Below are positions 24,471 through 32,903 of a stretch of 63,299 bases of DNA, one piece after another; the first letter of the stretch is position 1, and the number at the start of each line of letters is the position of its first letter. The position numbers and the translations under genes were made by a program. The stretch is taken from contig NZ_JAMSLS010000008.1 in assembly GCF_023806465.1 (NCBI RefSeq), forward strand, positions 352 through 63,650. The letters run 5' to 3'. The notes beneath the pieces are model-generated. The model did no database searches, had not been told where the DNA came from, and saw only the letters and a program-made list of their open reading frames with translations. The DNA comes from Thermomicrobium sp. CFH 73360. Its GTDB lineage: Bacteria; Chloroflexota; Chloroflexia; Thermomicrobiales; Thermomicrobiaceae.

Positions 24471-25004
24471 CTAGTAATGGCACACCGAACAGTCAGTCCG
24501 TGCTCCGTTCTGCTGGTGACACGTAATGCAGTCACCCATGCGGAGGTCACGTACCTGCTTGACCCCAGGCTTGCCCATAGCACCAACGTCGCCGTGGCAC
24601 GTCGAGCACTGGAATCCGAAACTGAGATGTACCGAGTGCACGAAGTGGGTGTGGTCAGGAAGCTGATGCACCTTGTTCCACAGAATGGGTTGGTCCTGCT
24701 GAAAGGCCGCGACAAGTTTCTCAAGTTCTGGGCGTCCCTGCGTCGGGACGATCTTGTGGCACTGCATGCACAGTTCGAGTGGTGGAAGTGTCGCCTGAGC
24801 GGAGGTGGTGGCATTGCGGTGGCAGTAGGTACAGTCAAGACCAAGAGCTTGGACGTGGACGGAGTGCGGAAACTGGATCGGCTGTGCCTTGACCGGCTGA
24901 GCCGTTGGGGACAGGAAATACGTGCGTGCCAGTACCAGAGCAAGCGGAATTGCCATGACAACCAGCACGACCAACACGAACAAGATCAATCGGATGTACC
25001 GCAT
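24471..25004 (-). CDS. actA: Alternative complex III pentaheme cytochrome c subunit ActA
   Basis: A 177-residue cytochrome with one N-terminal membrane anchor ('LILFVLVVLVVMAIPLALVLA') and five CXXCH motifs: CTYCH, CMQCH, CSTCH, CITCH and CSVCH. That is the heme number of ActA. It should relay electrons at the periplasmic (outer) face. The last motif ends the protein. ATG 25004 is chosen because the anchor starts there, with GGAG about eight bases upstream; the frame is open to 25058. It follows the 96-residue membrane protein by 62 bases and begins the recognised act genes. Confidence 0.93.
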   Translation of the reverse strand: MRYIRLILFVLVVLVVMAIPLALVLARTYFLSPTAQPVKAQPIQFPHSVHVQALGLDCTYCHRNATTSAQATLPPLELCMQCHKIVPTQGRPELEKLVAAFQQDQPILWNKVHQLPDHTHFVHSVHLSFGFQCSTCHGDVGAMGKPGVKQVRDLRMGDCITCHQQNGARTDCSVCHY

Positions 25005-25066
25005 CCTCTCGGCTCCGTTCCTCAACCAAACCCGCCGACAACGCAGGCGATTCGGCACACCGTGGC

Positions 25067-25357
25067 TTAGATCCAGCGGTGCGGCCAGATCTCATACAGA
25101 ACCTGGATCCCGTTGACAATGTTCACGAAAGCGTAAAGCGCGGCGAGAAAGAAGAGCGCGGCGAGAGCGAAGAGGATGGGACGAATAGCGCCGACCTTTG
25201 CTGGGAGATCACGGGTCGAAATCAACGAGGGGATGATGGCGTAGGCTACAAGCATATTCGCGGCGAACGCGACCACGCAGGCGAGAAAGGCCCAGAACCA
25301 GATCAGCGTTTGGCTGATCTGCTGCCATTGCTCTGCCGTCACATTTGCCGGTGTCAT
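25067..25357 (-). CDS. Small two-helix membrane protein at the head of the ACIII operon
   Basis: A 96-residue protein with two hydrophobic helices: about residues 18-41 ('LIWFWAFLACVVAFAANMLVAYA') and 57-77 ('PILFALAALFFLAALYAFVN'). ATG 25357 follows GGAGGAGCGGAG. It is the first gene after the Rex-controlled promoter region and is transcribed with the ACIII genes. I do not recognise a named family. It may be an accessory or lineage-specific subunit, comparable in position, though not demonstrably in sequence, to small subunits such as ActG. Confidence 0.75.
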   Translation of the reverse strand: MTPANVTAEQWQQISQTLIWFWAFLACVVAFAANMLVAYAIIPSLISTRDLPAKVGAIRPILFALAALFFLAALYAFVNIVNGIQVLYEIWPHRWI

Positions 25358-25476
25358 CTCCGCTCCTCCACGTCGCCCGAGCGGGGAGCTCGGCCTGTCG
25401 CTTCCCTCCAAAGACCACAGCGGATCTTTGTGGCGCGAGTATCCACCGTGATCTTGCCGTCGTCGAGGCGCCGCAT

Positions 25477-25494
25477 CTGTGAGCGCCTTCACAA
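25477..25494. promoter_or_regulatory. Rex operator upstream of the ACIII operon
   Basis: CTGTGAGCGCCTTCACAA matches the 18-base Rex consensus TTGTGA-N6-TCACAA with one mismatch in the first base. It lies in the 222-base region between the ACIII operon (minus) and a small divergent gene (plus). For the minus strand a perfect -35 TTGACA is at 25526-25531, and the operator falls just past the expected -10 (CATCCT, 25503-25508), over the transcription start. Rex itself is encoded at 7292-8005. Confidence 0.8.
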
Positions 25495-25502
25495 CCACAC
25501 GT

Positions 25503-25531
25503 AGGATGCTCAGCAAGGCATCCTGTGTCAA
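25503..25531 (-). promoter_or_regulatory. Probable ACIII operon promoter
   Basis: On the minus strand TTGACA (25526-25531) is followed 17 bases later by CATCCT (25503-25508). The -10 is weak while the -35 is perfect. The spacer carries an inverted repeat, AGGATGC (25503-25509) with GCATCCT (25518-25524), which could be a second regulator's site. Confidence 0.5.
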
Positions 25532-25579
25532 GGGTGAAGTGTGTGTTTGTGCAGTGCAAGGTGTGAGGGGAAAAGTTCG

Positions 25580-25960
25580 ATGCGCATTCCGTCGCAATCC
25601 TACGTCTCCCTTTGCCAGCGTTACCGACGTTGGCTCACCGCCGAACTTCGTCCCGAGCCAGGTGATTGGGTGGCTCCGAAAGATGGTCATCCCGACACGG
25701 TTCGGCTGGTGATGGCGCCGACCGAGTCAGTCCCTGAGGAGGAAGTTCTGGTTCCCAAGTTGGAGCGGCTGCTGGCCCAACTTGCGCAGGAGTGCGCCTC
25801 ATTCGTCCTCGACTATTCGGCCGGCGAGTTCGCCTGTGTGGCGTTCGACGAGCATGGACGGACGCTTGCCAACGTGGTCGCTCCCGAACCCTCCAGTGCT
25901 GTCGCTCAAGCGTTAGTTTTCATCCGAGCAGAACGATCAGCGCATGAGCGCGGATCGTAG
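25580..25960 (+). CDS. Hypothetical 126-residue protein divergent from ACIII
   Basis: A soluble protein starting 'MRIPSQSYVSLCQRYRRWL'. The middle 'LVPKLERLLAQLAQECASFVLDY' is helical, and 'FACVAFDEHGRTLANVVAPEPSSAVAQALVFIRAE' looks like a small alpha/beta domain. No family is recognised. ATG 25580 follows GAGGGG by nine bases; upstream codons are not protein-like. It shares its promoter region, and therefore possibly the Rex operator, with the ACIII operon, which hints at a redox or respiration link. Its end is 37 bases from the convergent XPB-like gene. Confidence 0.65.
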   Translation: MRIPSQSYVSLCQRYRRWLTAELRPEPGDWVAPKDGHPDTVRLVMAPTESVPEEEVLVPKLERLLAQLAQECASFVLDYSAGEFACVAFDEHGRTLANVVAPEPSSAVAQALVFIRAERSAHERGS

Positions 25961-25996
25961 AGACGTGTATGGTCACGGCCACCGCGTTGACATACG

Positions 25997-27943
25997 TTAG
26001 GGGCAACGCGGTGTGCTGTGTTCGTTGGCCCCAGTCGACCAGTCGAGCACGAAACCAGCGCGACGAAGGAGCGATACGAGCCGAGCTCGGTGCCGTGCCT
26101 CAAAGTCGACGACGAGCAAATCGAATTGCCCGAGCGGGGCGACGTGCCACCGTGCGGTCTCTAAGGCTGCGCGAGCACGCTCGCGGTCCTCGCTGCTGCT
26201 GAAACGGAGGTGAAGTGCCGCACGAGCTAACGCCGGTCGGCTCTGTGCGAACCAGGTGAGGAGGGTGTCTCGCCAAACCGGTGGCAGTGGGCGACCGTAT
26301 GCTGCCTCGAGCGTGCGCAGCACCACATGGCCGAGCTCCTCGGGTGCTCGCGGCGCTGACTCACTCCGGACTGCCGCAACGACGTAGCGAGCGACCGACT
26401 GCGGGGTTACCTGCCAACCGGGTTCTCGCTCTGTTTGGCGTAGGTCGCCAAGACGCAGAAGAAGCCAAGCGAGCTCCGGGGTGAGTGTCGCCAGTTCTAT
26501 TGGCGGACAACCCTTCGCACTGAGGCTTGCGGTGACGGACTGTGTCAGAGGGTCGGTTCGGAGCCCGAGGAGCCAAGCACCCCACGGCGTTACGCGAACG
26601 GCGAGGATACCCGCCGTCGTCTGACCGCGCGCAAGAACCCCCACCCAATCGAGTTCGCGCGCGAGGCGCTCGTGACGATATTCGGGCTTACTGGACAGCG
26701 GGCGATGACCGACGATCGCTGCCCACTCATACCAGGTATCGATTGTAAGGGAACGAAGCGTTCTGAGAATGCGGTCTACTTCGGCACGCTGTCCCGGATC
26801 CAACGTGAAGCGCCAGGCGCGGAACAGTTGCCGTCCCTGTTCAGGAAACGAGAGGTGGAGCCAACTCGCATGTCGCACCCGGTCGACCGTTCCCTCAGAC
26901 CCAACCAGACCGAGTGCGCGAACGATGCGCTGGAGGAACTCGACGTATAAGGCTTGTTCGCTGGGCTCGTGGCGGAACCAGCGATGAGTGGCCGCTTGAG
27001 CACTGTCGTCCTTGGTACCGGAGCCAGCTAAACCTGCTGCGTTGCTGTCCCGATGAACGCGTGCCAGGAGCGAAAGGAGATCGAGAAGAGTCACTATTGG
27101 CAGCCAGTGTGTCGTCGACTCGGCAAGATCGATCGGCTGCGGGCAAGTGGGCTTGACACGCACGCTGGTCAGTAACAACGGAAGGAGCAAAGAGAGTCGC
27201 CCACTTTCCTCTGTGCGCCAGACAAGTCCCCAACGAGCTAGTTCTGCGATGGTGCGCCGGAGTTCGCCGAATGACCAGTGTGGCTCGCCGAGCAGGACGG
27301 ACACAGGGAGCGGTCGCTGGTGACTGCTCAGACGGTCGAGAAGTTGCTGTGCACGCGGAGAGAGCGAGGTGCGGATATCGCGTTGTAGTGCAGGATCTGC
27401 GAGTCGCGTGGTGAGATAGGCGGCAGCCTCCTCGCGAGTCGTCACGGTCGGCAGAACCCGCATCCCGTATCGTTCGGCAAGTTCCAAGAGTTCGTAGTCA
27501 GTGAGCCGGTCCAGGAGTTCACTGATACCGGCCTCGACGGAAAGTGGGTAGTCGCGTTCATGTTGGAGCCGGGTGGCGAGGCGAGCGAGCTCGGTGGGCA
27601 GATAGAGCGTTGGTCCGTCATCTGTCGATTGGCTCGCTACAATGGCAGCACTGTAAAGTTTGCGAAGAATGGGGAGAACCGCGGACTCGTCAGCACCAAG
27701 TTCACTTGCCAACTCGGTGGGGCGAAGCGCGGTACGAAGGCGCGCCAGCAAAGCGACTGTCTTCCAGGCCAAGGGGCCGATTCGTTCCAGGCCGAGCGCA
27801 AGTTGCCAGGGATCGGTCAGCAATGGATAGAGTGAACCAACGAGATCGGATGCCCCACTCGTACTAGGCAGATCCCAAAATCGGGCCGCTGCGGTCAAAC
27901 TGTGCAGTGCGCGTTCATGCAGGACGACCAGTAAGGGACGCAT
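25997..27943 (-). CDS. Helicase-associated (XPB/Ssl2 N-terminal domain-like) winged-helix protein
   Basis: A 648-residue protein made mostly of helical, Leu- and Arg-rich repeats with winged-helix character ('LRPTELASELGADESAVLPILRKLY'), ending in 'RWHVAPLGQFDLLVVDFEARHRARLVSLLRRAGF'. The pattern matches the helicase-associated, XPB N-terminal-like proteins found mainly in Actinobacteria and Chloroflexota. No Walker A or DEAD box motor is present. ATG 27943 follows GAGCGGAG. It is probably a DNA-binding accessory protein; any link to a helicase encoded elsewhere is inference. The 68-base gap to the next minus-strand gene suggests co-transcription. Confidence 0.65.
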   Translation of the reverse strand: MRPLLVVLHERALHSLTAAARFWDLPSTSGASDLVGSLYPLLTDPWQLALGLERIGPLAWKTVALLARLRTALRPTELASELGADESAVLPILRKLYSAAIVASQSTDDGPTLYLPTELARLATRLQHERDYPLSVEAGISELLDRLTDYELLELAERYGMRVLPTVTTREEAAAYLTTRLADPALQRDIRTSLSPRAQQLLDRLSSHQRPLPVSVLLGEPHWSFGELRRTIAELARWGLVWRTEESGRLSLLLPLLLTSVRVKPTCPQPIDLAESTTHWLPIVTLLDLLSLLARVHRDSNAAGLAGSGTKDDSAQAATHRWFRHEPSEQALYVEFLQRIVRALGLVGSEGTVDRVRHASWLHLSFPEQGRQLFRAWRFTLDPGQRAEVDRILRTLRSLTIDTWYEWAAIVGHRPLSSKPEYRHERLARELDWVGVLARGQTTAGILAVRVTPWGAWLLGLRTDPLTQSVTASLSAKGCPPIELATLTPELAWLLLRLGDLRQTEREPGWQVTPQSVARYVVAAVRSESAPRAPEELGHVVLRTLEAAYGRPLPPVWRDTLLTWFAQSRPALARAALHLRFSSSEDRERARAALETARWHVAPLGQFDLLVVDFEARHRARLVSLLRRAGFVLDWSTGANEHSTPRCP

Positions 27944-28011
27944 CGAGTCGCTCCGCTCATCGTTGTGGTCAAGAGCAACTGTAGGCTGCAGGGGCCGAAA
28001 CGGCAAGCTGC

Positions 28012-29016
28012 TCAGTCTTGACCCTCAACTGCAAAGTCGAGCGCTGGGGTCGAGGTTGGGGTGGTGACCGGGCGACGCCGGAGCTCGACGAGGAGGTGAT
28101 GGTAGCGGAGGACAAGAATGAGCAGCCCCACCATGGTTCGGAAGCCGAGTCCCAAGGTGCGGTACGTGACTGCGATGGCAGTTGCTCGTGCAAAGCCGAT
28201 GCCGACAACGTTGAGCAGGCCGACGAGGCTCAGTTCACTTGTGCCAAACCCGTTCGGGATCGGTAGGAGCAGGTGAGCCAGCATAGTCATGCCATGGACA
28301 TAGAGGGCTTCGTGGGGGCCGAGACCACGGAGCGTCATGGCATCTGCGAGCAGAAGGAGAATCGCCACAGCGATGAGGGTGGAGAAGATGCTTGCGGCGA
28401 TACCAGGCCCCAGGGCGTGCGGACGGCAAAGCAGAAGCAACGTCCGGCGTGCGTCCTCTTCCGCCGGAACGATGCGACGTGTCAACCGCCGCTTGCCAAG
28501 TGCCTGAGTCAAGGCCGAGGCGATGCGTTCACTGCGGATCGCTGCCACGGCGAGGACGGAAACGAAGACACCTCCGACAGGAACCGTAAGCTGCAGGCTT
28601 GACTGTGCGGTGAGAGCGATCCCGGTGGCTGCCACGAGGGAGACGGCGATGAGGTCGCCAAGTCCTTGGACGAGGAGTGGCGGTGTCGTATGTCGCAGGC
28701 GGACCTGACCATCACCATGTTCTTCCGCGAGACGTGCTGAGAGGAGCGCCCCGCCGGGTACCGCACTGGCAGCCTGCGCGGCGAGATAGCTCGTGAGGCC
28801 ATCGAGAAGGCTTATCGGAAGGCGGGCAGCCCGCAGATACCACGCCCAGCGCAATCCCTTAATCAACTCATTGGCCCCGAGGAGTGCCAGCAACATGAAT
28901 GCGACGGTGGGCGAGAGGCGGCTGAGTGTGGTCGTGATGACATCCGGGTCTCTGAATGCCCAAACCGCACAACTGAAGGCGATAGCGAGCACGAGGAGAA
29001 CGTGCATTCGGCGCAT
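28012..29016 (-). CDS. Lysylphosphatidylglycerol synthetase/YbhN-type (UPF0104) membrane protein
   Basis: A 334-residue integral membrane protein of the flippase-like family that includes the membrane domain of MprF. It has about seven to eight helices, beginning 'MHVLLVLAIAFSCAVWAF', with the family blocks 'LLGANELIKGLRWAWYLRA', 'AAQAASAVPGGALLSARLAEE' and 'LLLPIPNGFGTSELSLVGLL'. ATG 29016 follows TGAGG; longer frames to 29241 are not protein-like. A second member is at 48859-49845. Such proteins are thought to act in lipid or glycolipid translocation; the substrate here is unknown. Confidence 0.82.
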   Translation of the reverse strand: MRRMHVLLVLAIAFSCAVWAFRDPDVITTTLSRLSPTVAFMLLALLGANELIKGLRWAWYLRAARLPISLLDGLTSYLAAQAASAVPGGALLSARLAEEHGDGQVRLRHTTPPLLVQGLGDLIAVSLVAATGIALTAQSSLQLTVPVGGVFVSVLAVAAIRSERIASALTQALGKRRLTRRIVPAEEDARRTLLLLCRPHALGPGIAASIFSTLIAVAILLLLADAMTLRGLGPHEALYVHGMTMLAHLLLPIPNGFGTSELSLVGLLNVVGIGFARATAIAVTYRTLGLGFRTMVGLLILVLRYHHLLVELRRRPVTTPTSTPALDFAVEGQD

Positions 29017-29224
29017 CGAGAACCTCACAGAGACGAGAAATAGCCCGAACTCGGGCGACGCCCAGCGTGTTGCGTCGTCCGCCCGGGCCGTAGTACGACC
29101 GTCCATCTGGTAGGGAAGCCGTTCTTCCGAGTGCCTATGCCCGAGGCGAAGGACTCGGCAGGAAGTATACGGAGCGCCGCCGCGACCGGCAAGACGGCTG
29201 CTCGCTCCTTCACTGTTCAACGCT

Positions 29225-30655
29225 TCACCAGCCACTAGCAACGATCAGTTCAGCCACAAGGCGGCCCCGCGTGATTTCGTCTGGCTGCCCGATTCGATCG
29301 GGCCACCACTCAAGCCGGGCACGCTCGAAAAGCTGAGCCACGTACCAACGTCCATCAGGGAGATCGACTCGGAATTCTTCGGTGATGGGCAGGCCAAAGA
29401 CCTCGCGGCCACCGTGAGCGAGCCAGTATGCTTTGAAACCGTGGCTCAGTGAGTGTCCAGTCTCGTCAAAGTACAGGCGGTCATCGGAATCAGGGAACGG
29501 CTCGATTGGCTGCCACGCTTCGAACGGAGCAGACGCATAGTATCCGATCGGAAGTTCCCGAACGGTGTTTGCAGTAACGTCGTAGAGGAGCACTGCTCGC
29601 TCGAAATACTGGACAAAGCGCACTGAGCCATCAATTTGCACCTCGCGGAAGAACTCACTCAGCGGCAACCCATACCGTTGCCAGCCGCCCCCACGTTCCC
29701 AGGCATCGACCAGAAAACGTGGTACGTTGTGACCGGTTTCCGGGAAATGAACATACCGAGCGGGATCCTGAGGGGGAACAGGAACAAGTGGCGGACGTTC
29801 TCCCGGATGGACGGTGACCGTGTCCTCATATCCGGTCGGTGGTGCAGGCAAGGGAGAGGGAGAATCGCCGACCATCCACAAGAACGTTACCGTGACCCAG
29901 TCTGACTGGGTCATGCCCAGTGCTGCGAATGCCCCATCGGCGATGTCCATACCAGCGGGACTGGCAACGACCCGCCCCCAGCCGTCCTTGCCACCGTTGT
30001 AGCCATCGAAGTACGCCGCCTGTGCAGCCGGGATGCCCTGGGGCAGGCCTTTCCATCGGCGGACCTCGGGTGGGTTCCAAAAGTCGTCGTCAACATTCCA
30101 TGGACCCACGTCCCAGACTGGCAGGACGAGACTTCGTCCACGATATTCCACCAGAACCTGGAACTCTTGGCCGCCCTTACTGGAGAGTGCGCAGCGACAG
30201 GGGAGCGTAACAAAAAAGTCGTTGGGCTGAATCACGTGCCCGTTTGCCGTGCGCTCGCCTACTAAGCCAAGCCGGTGTGCGTAGATGCGGAATGTCGCCT
30301 TCCGCTGCAAGCTCGAACCCAGTCGAGCTTGCGCGCCAGCGGGCGCCAAATAGTCAGCAAGCGCCCAACCCCTGTAGCTTCCCCACTGGACGTTCCACCA
30401 GTGATTTCCGGCACTGTCTCGTTGGGGACCAGCGAGAAGCTGGACAGTGGTACCTTCCGGCATGACGACGAGCACTGCATAGTTATAGCCGGGTCCAGAG
30501 CGCAGGTTGAGTCCGTCTCCGTTTGTCCCGGCGACGCGAGCTGGCTGACCAATACTGAGGAACACCTCGGCACGAGCACGAACAGGAGGAAGCAGGAGAA
30601 GTGCGAGAGTGAGCACGACGGCAACCCTTGAGATCACCCGCGTCCGTTCGCGCAC
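29225..30655 (-). CDS. Secreted SH3b, barrel and repeat protein
   Basis: A 476-residue exported protein. In order: signal peptide ('VAVVLTLALLLLPPVRARA'), a bacterial SH3 domain (about residues 33-95, 'GDGLNLRSGPGYNYAVLVVMPEG'), an RlpA-like double-psi barrel ('LPVWDVGPWNVDDDFW', about 185-200), and two copies of a repeat of the form FxETGH...W...GG...GLPxxExF near residues 315-350 and 400-435. GTG 30655 is used because GGAGG lies eight bases upstream, whereas GTG 30664 touches it. It probably binds cell-wall polymers outside the cell. A minus-strand promoter, TTGTCA-18-TAGATT, is at 30701-30730. Confidence 0.75.
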   Translation of the reverse strand: MRERTRVISRVAVVLTLALLLLPPVRARAEVFLSIGQPARVAGTNGDGLNLRSGPGYNYAVLVVMPEGTTVQLLAGPQRDSAGNHWWNVQWGSYRGWALADYLAPAGAQARLGSSLQRKATFRIYAHRLGLVGERTANGHVIQPNDFFVTLPCRCALSSKGGQEFQVLVEYRGRSLVLPVWDVGPWNVDDDFWNPPEVRRWKGLPQGIPAAQAAYFDGYNGGKDGWGRVVASPAGMDIADGAFAALGMTQSDWVTVTFLWMVGDSPSPLPAPPTGYEDTVTVHPGERPPLVPVPPQDPARYVHFPETGHNVPRFLVDAWERGGGWQRYGLPLSEFFREVQIDGSVRFVQYFERAVLLYDVTANTVRELPIGYYASAPFEAWQPIEPFPDSDDRLYFDETGHSLSHGFKAYWLAHGGREVFGLPITEEFRVDLPDGRWYVAQLFERARLEWWPDRIGQPDEITRGRLVAELIVASGW

Positions 30656-30700
30656 GAAACCCACCTCCGCGTCCGAACGCCTCCATGAGCCATTGCTGCC

Positions 30701-30730
30701 AATCTAGCAGACTGGACCCGCGGTTGACAA
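30701..30730 (-). promoter_or_regulatory. Candidate promoter of the secreted SH3b protein
   Basis: On the minus strand TTGTCA (30725-30730) and TAGATT (30701-30706) are separated by 18 bases, about 45 bases upstream of the start codon. Both hexamers are one or two bases from consensus. Confidence 0.5.
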
Positions 30731-31101
30731 GTTGAGCGTTGTACTTCGGTGTTCCCCCACCAGCGCGTTGCCGCTTCCTGCGATACCTTGTTCGTCACTG
30801 TGCCAATTGGGAGAGTTTCGTCGGTGCGTTTTACGCCCCAAGACGAGTGAGTGCGCGCCAAAGCAGGCGGGGACGCACTCGGGCAACATCTGGCCACGTT
30901 ACAGTGCGGGAAAGCACCTTACCGCACAGTGGTTTTGCGTGCTCCATGACTATCGGATCGAGATTGGGCCGCGTAGACCGGCATGAGGCGCGGAGTGACT
31001 GCTGGCGCGCGATGGCTCGTTCGATGTTCGTTACGGTGTTGTGAAGAGAGCTCGGGCTACAATCGGGAGCGTGTCGTGTAACCGGGGAGCTGGGGGTATC
31101 A
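30731..31101. other. Intergenic region before the transketolase genes
   Basis: No gene is seen in the rest of this gap. TACAAT at 31058-31063 is a plausible -10 for the downstream operon, 38 bases before the start codon, but no good -35 lies at the right distance. Confidence 0.4.
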
Positions 31102-31944
31102 GTGACGGCGCTGGATGGACGACTGAAATCCGAAGACTTGGTTCGGTTGGAAGCGCTCGCGCGGCAGCTGCGGCGCGAGGTGCTCATCATGACGACTGAG
31201 GCGGGTTCAGGGCACCCGACGAGTTCGTTTTCGGCGGTCGAAATCCTTGTCGCACTCTATTTTGGCGGGATTCTCCGCTATGATCCGGGGCAGCCGCGCT
31301 GGCCGGATCGCGATCGCTTCATTCTTTCCAAGGGGCACGCCGCCCCGATCCTCTACGCCGTTCTTGCCGAGGCGGGATTCTTTCCGAAAGACCTCCTACG
31401 GACACTGCGTCGGCTCGGTAGCCCGTTGGAAGGCCATCCAAACATGCGTCGACTTCCCGGGGTGGAAGCCTCGACCGGTAGTCTTGGCCAAGGGTTGTCG
31501 CTCGGTCTGGGTCATGCCGTCGCGGCCCGGCTCGACGGTCGGGATTACCATGTGTTTGTCCTTCTTGGTGACGGTGAGATTGAGGAGGGACAAATCTGGG
31601 AAGCCGCGATGGTGGCTGCCCAATGGCGCGTGCACAACCTGGTCGCAATCGTCGACCACAACGGCTATCAGCAGACAGCTCCTGTCTCTGCAATCACTGA
31701 TCCGCGGGGCTATGTTGAGAAGTGGCGCGCATTCGGGTGGCACGTCAGCGAGGTGGACGGACACGATCTCGCTGCCGTGCACGAAGCGTTGCGTTTCGCG
31801 AAGGTGTACCGCGATGGCCCGGCTTGTATTATTGCCCATACTGTCAAGGGTAAGGGAGTCTCATTCCTCGAACGCGACTTCACTTGGCACGGCCGTGCCG
31901 TCCCGCGGGATCGGCTCGAAAGAGCACTGGAGGAGCTAGCATGA
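31102..31944 (+). CDS. Transketolase, N-terminal (TPP-binding) subunit
   Basis: A 280-residue half-transketolase that transfers two-carbon units in the non-oxidative pentose phosphate pathway together with the next gene. The thiamine diphosphate and Mg motif reads 'LLGDGEIEEGQIWEAAM' to 'IVDHNGYQQT'. The N-terminal 'TTEAGSGHPTSSFSAVEIL' and 'FILSKGHAAPILYAVLAEAG' carry the conserved substrate-site His residues. The split arrangement is common in thermophiles and archaea. GTG 31102 has GGGGG five bases upstream. The stop overlaps the next ATG (ATGA, 31941-31944). Confidence 0.94.
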   Translation: MTALDGRLKSEDLVRLEALARQLRREVLIMTTEAGSGHPTSSFSAVEILVALYFGGILRYDPGQPRWPDRDRFILSKGHAAPILYAVLAEAGFFPKDLLRTLRRLGSPLEGHPNMRRLPGVEASTGSLGQGLSLGLGHAVAARLDGRDYHVFVLLGDGEIEEGQIWEAAMVAAQWRVHNLVAIVDHNGYQQTAPVSAITDPRGYVEKWRAFGWHVSEVDGHDLAAVHEALRFAKVYRDGPACIIAHTVKGKGVSFLERDFTWHGRAVPRDRLERALEELA

Positions 31945-32903
31945 ATCTCGGGACGCGAGCTGGACTTCGGCTGGGCAAGGCCACGCGTGATGCATTCGGA
32001 GAGGCGTTGCGCGAGCTCGGTCGGGAGTTTCCTGATCTTGTTGTTGTCGATGGTGACGTGAGCAATTCGACGCGGACAGAATATTTTGCTCAAGCATTTC
32101 CCGAACGCTTCTTTAATGTCGGCATCGCTGAATCGAATCTTGTCGGAGTTGCCTCCGGTCTGGCAGCAAGCGGCAAGCGGGTGGTTGCTGCAAGCTTTGC
32201 CTGCTTTCTCCTCTGCAATGCATTTGATCAGATTCGTATGGGTGTCGCATTTCCGCGGCTCAACGTGAAGTTGGTCGGCAGCCATGCCGGCATCAGTATC
32301 GGCGAGGATGGCCCCTCACAGATGGGGATCGAAGACGTGGCACTTGCGCTCGCGCTGCCAGGTGTAGCGGTGCTGGTGCCAGCAGACGAGCATGCAACGC
32401 GAGCAGCGACACGAGCGATGCTCACGTGGGAGGGGCCGACCTATCTGCGACTGGGTCGTCCACCGGTACCAGTCATCTACGAGCCGTCGGTCGAGTTTGT
32501 CATCGGCCGCGCATTTCGCCTTCGCGAGGGAAACGACATCACACTGATCGCGAACGGTCTGATGGTGGCTGCTGCGCTCGATGCTGCCGAGGAGCTGGCG
32601 GCGCGCGGTGTCCAGGCACGCGTGCTGGACATGGCCACTGTTCGCCCGCTTGACGTGCAGGCAGTCGTCGGGGCGGCCCGGGAGACGCGCGGAATCGTCG
32701 TGGCCGAGGAACACCTCCACTATGGTGGGCTGGGAAGTGTCGTGGCGATGACGGTGGCGCAGCATCATCCCTCTCCGATGGCATTCGTCGATCTCGACGA
32801 TACGTATGCTGAATCAGGTGCGCCGGACGACCTCCTTCGGGCCTATGGCTTGACGAGTGATCGGATCGTCGCCTCGGCTATCGAGCTTTTGGAACGGACG
32901 TGA
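31941..32903 (+). CDS. Transketolase, C-terminal subunit
   Basis: The 320-residue partner of the upstream subunit, carrying the pyrimidine-binding and C-terminal domains. Conserved blocks are 'VVVDGDVSNSTRTEYFAQAFPERFFNVGIAESNLVG' with the TPP-contacting Glu, 'ASFACFLLCNAFDQIR' and 'LVGSHAGISIGEDGPSQMG'. The C-terminal 'IVVAEEHLHYGGLGS' is also typical. ATG 31941 lies in the ATGA overlap, so the two halves are translationally coupled and probably made in equal amounts. The stop overlaps the rpiA start (GTGA, 32900-32903). Confidence 0.94.
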   Translation: MNLGTRAGLRLGKATRDAFGEALRELGREFPDLVVVDGDVSNSTRTEYFAQAFPERFFNVGIAESNLVGVASGLAASGKRVVAASFACFLLCNAFDQIRMGVAFPRLNVKLVGSHAGISIGEDGPSQMGIEDVALALALPGVAVLVPADEHATRAATRAMLTWEGPTYLRLGRPPVPVIYEPSVEFVIGRAFRLREGNDITLIANGLMVAAALDAAEELAARGVQARVLDMATVRPLDVQAVVGAARETRGIVVAEEHLHYGGLGSVVAMTVAQHHPSPMAFVDLDDTYAESGAPDDLLRAYGLTSDRIVASAIELLERT

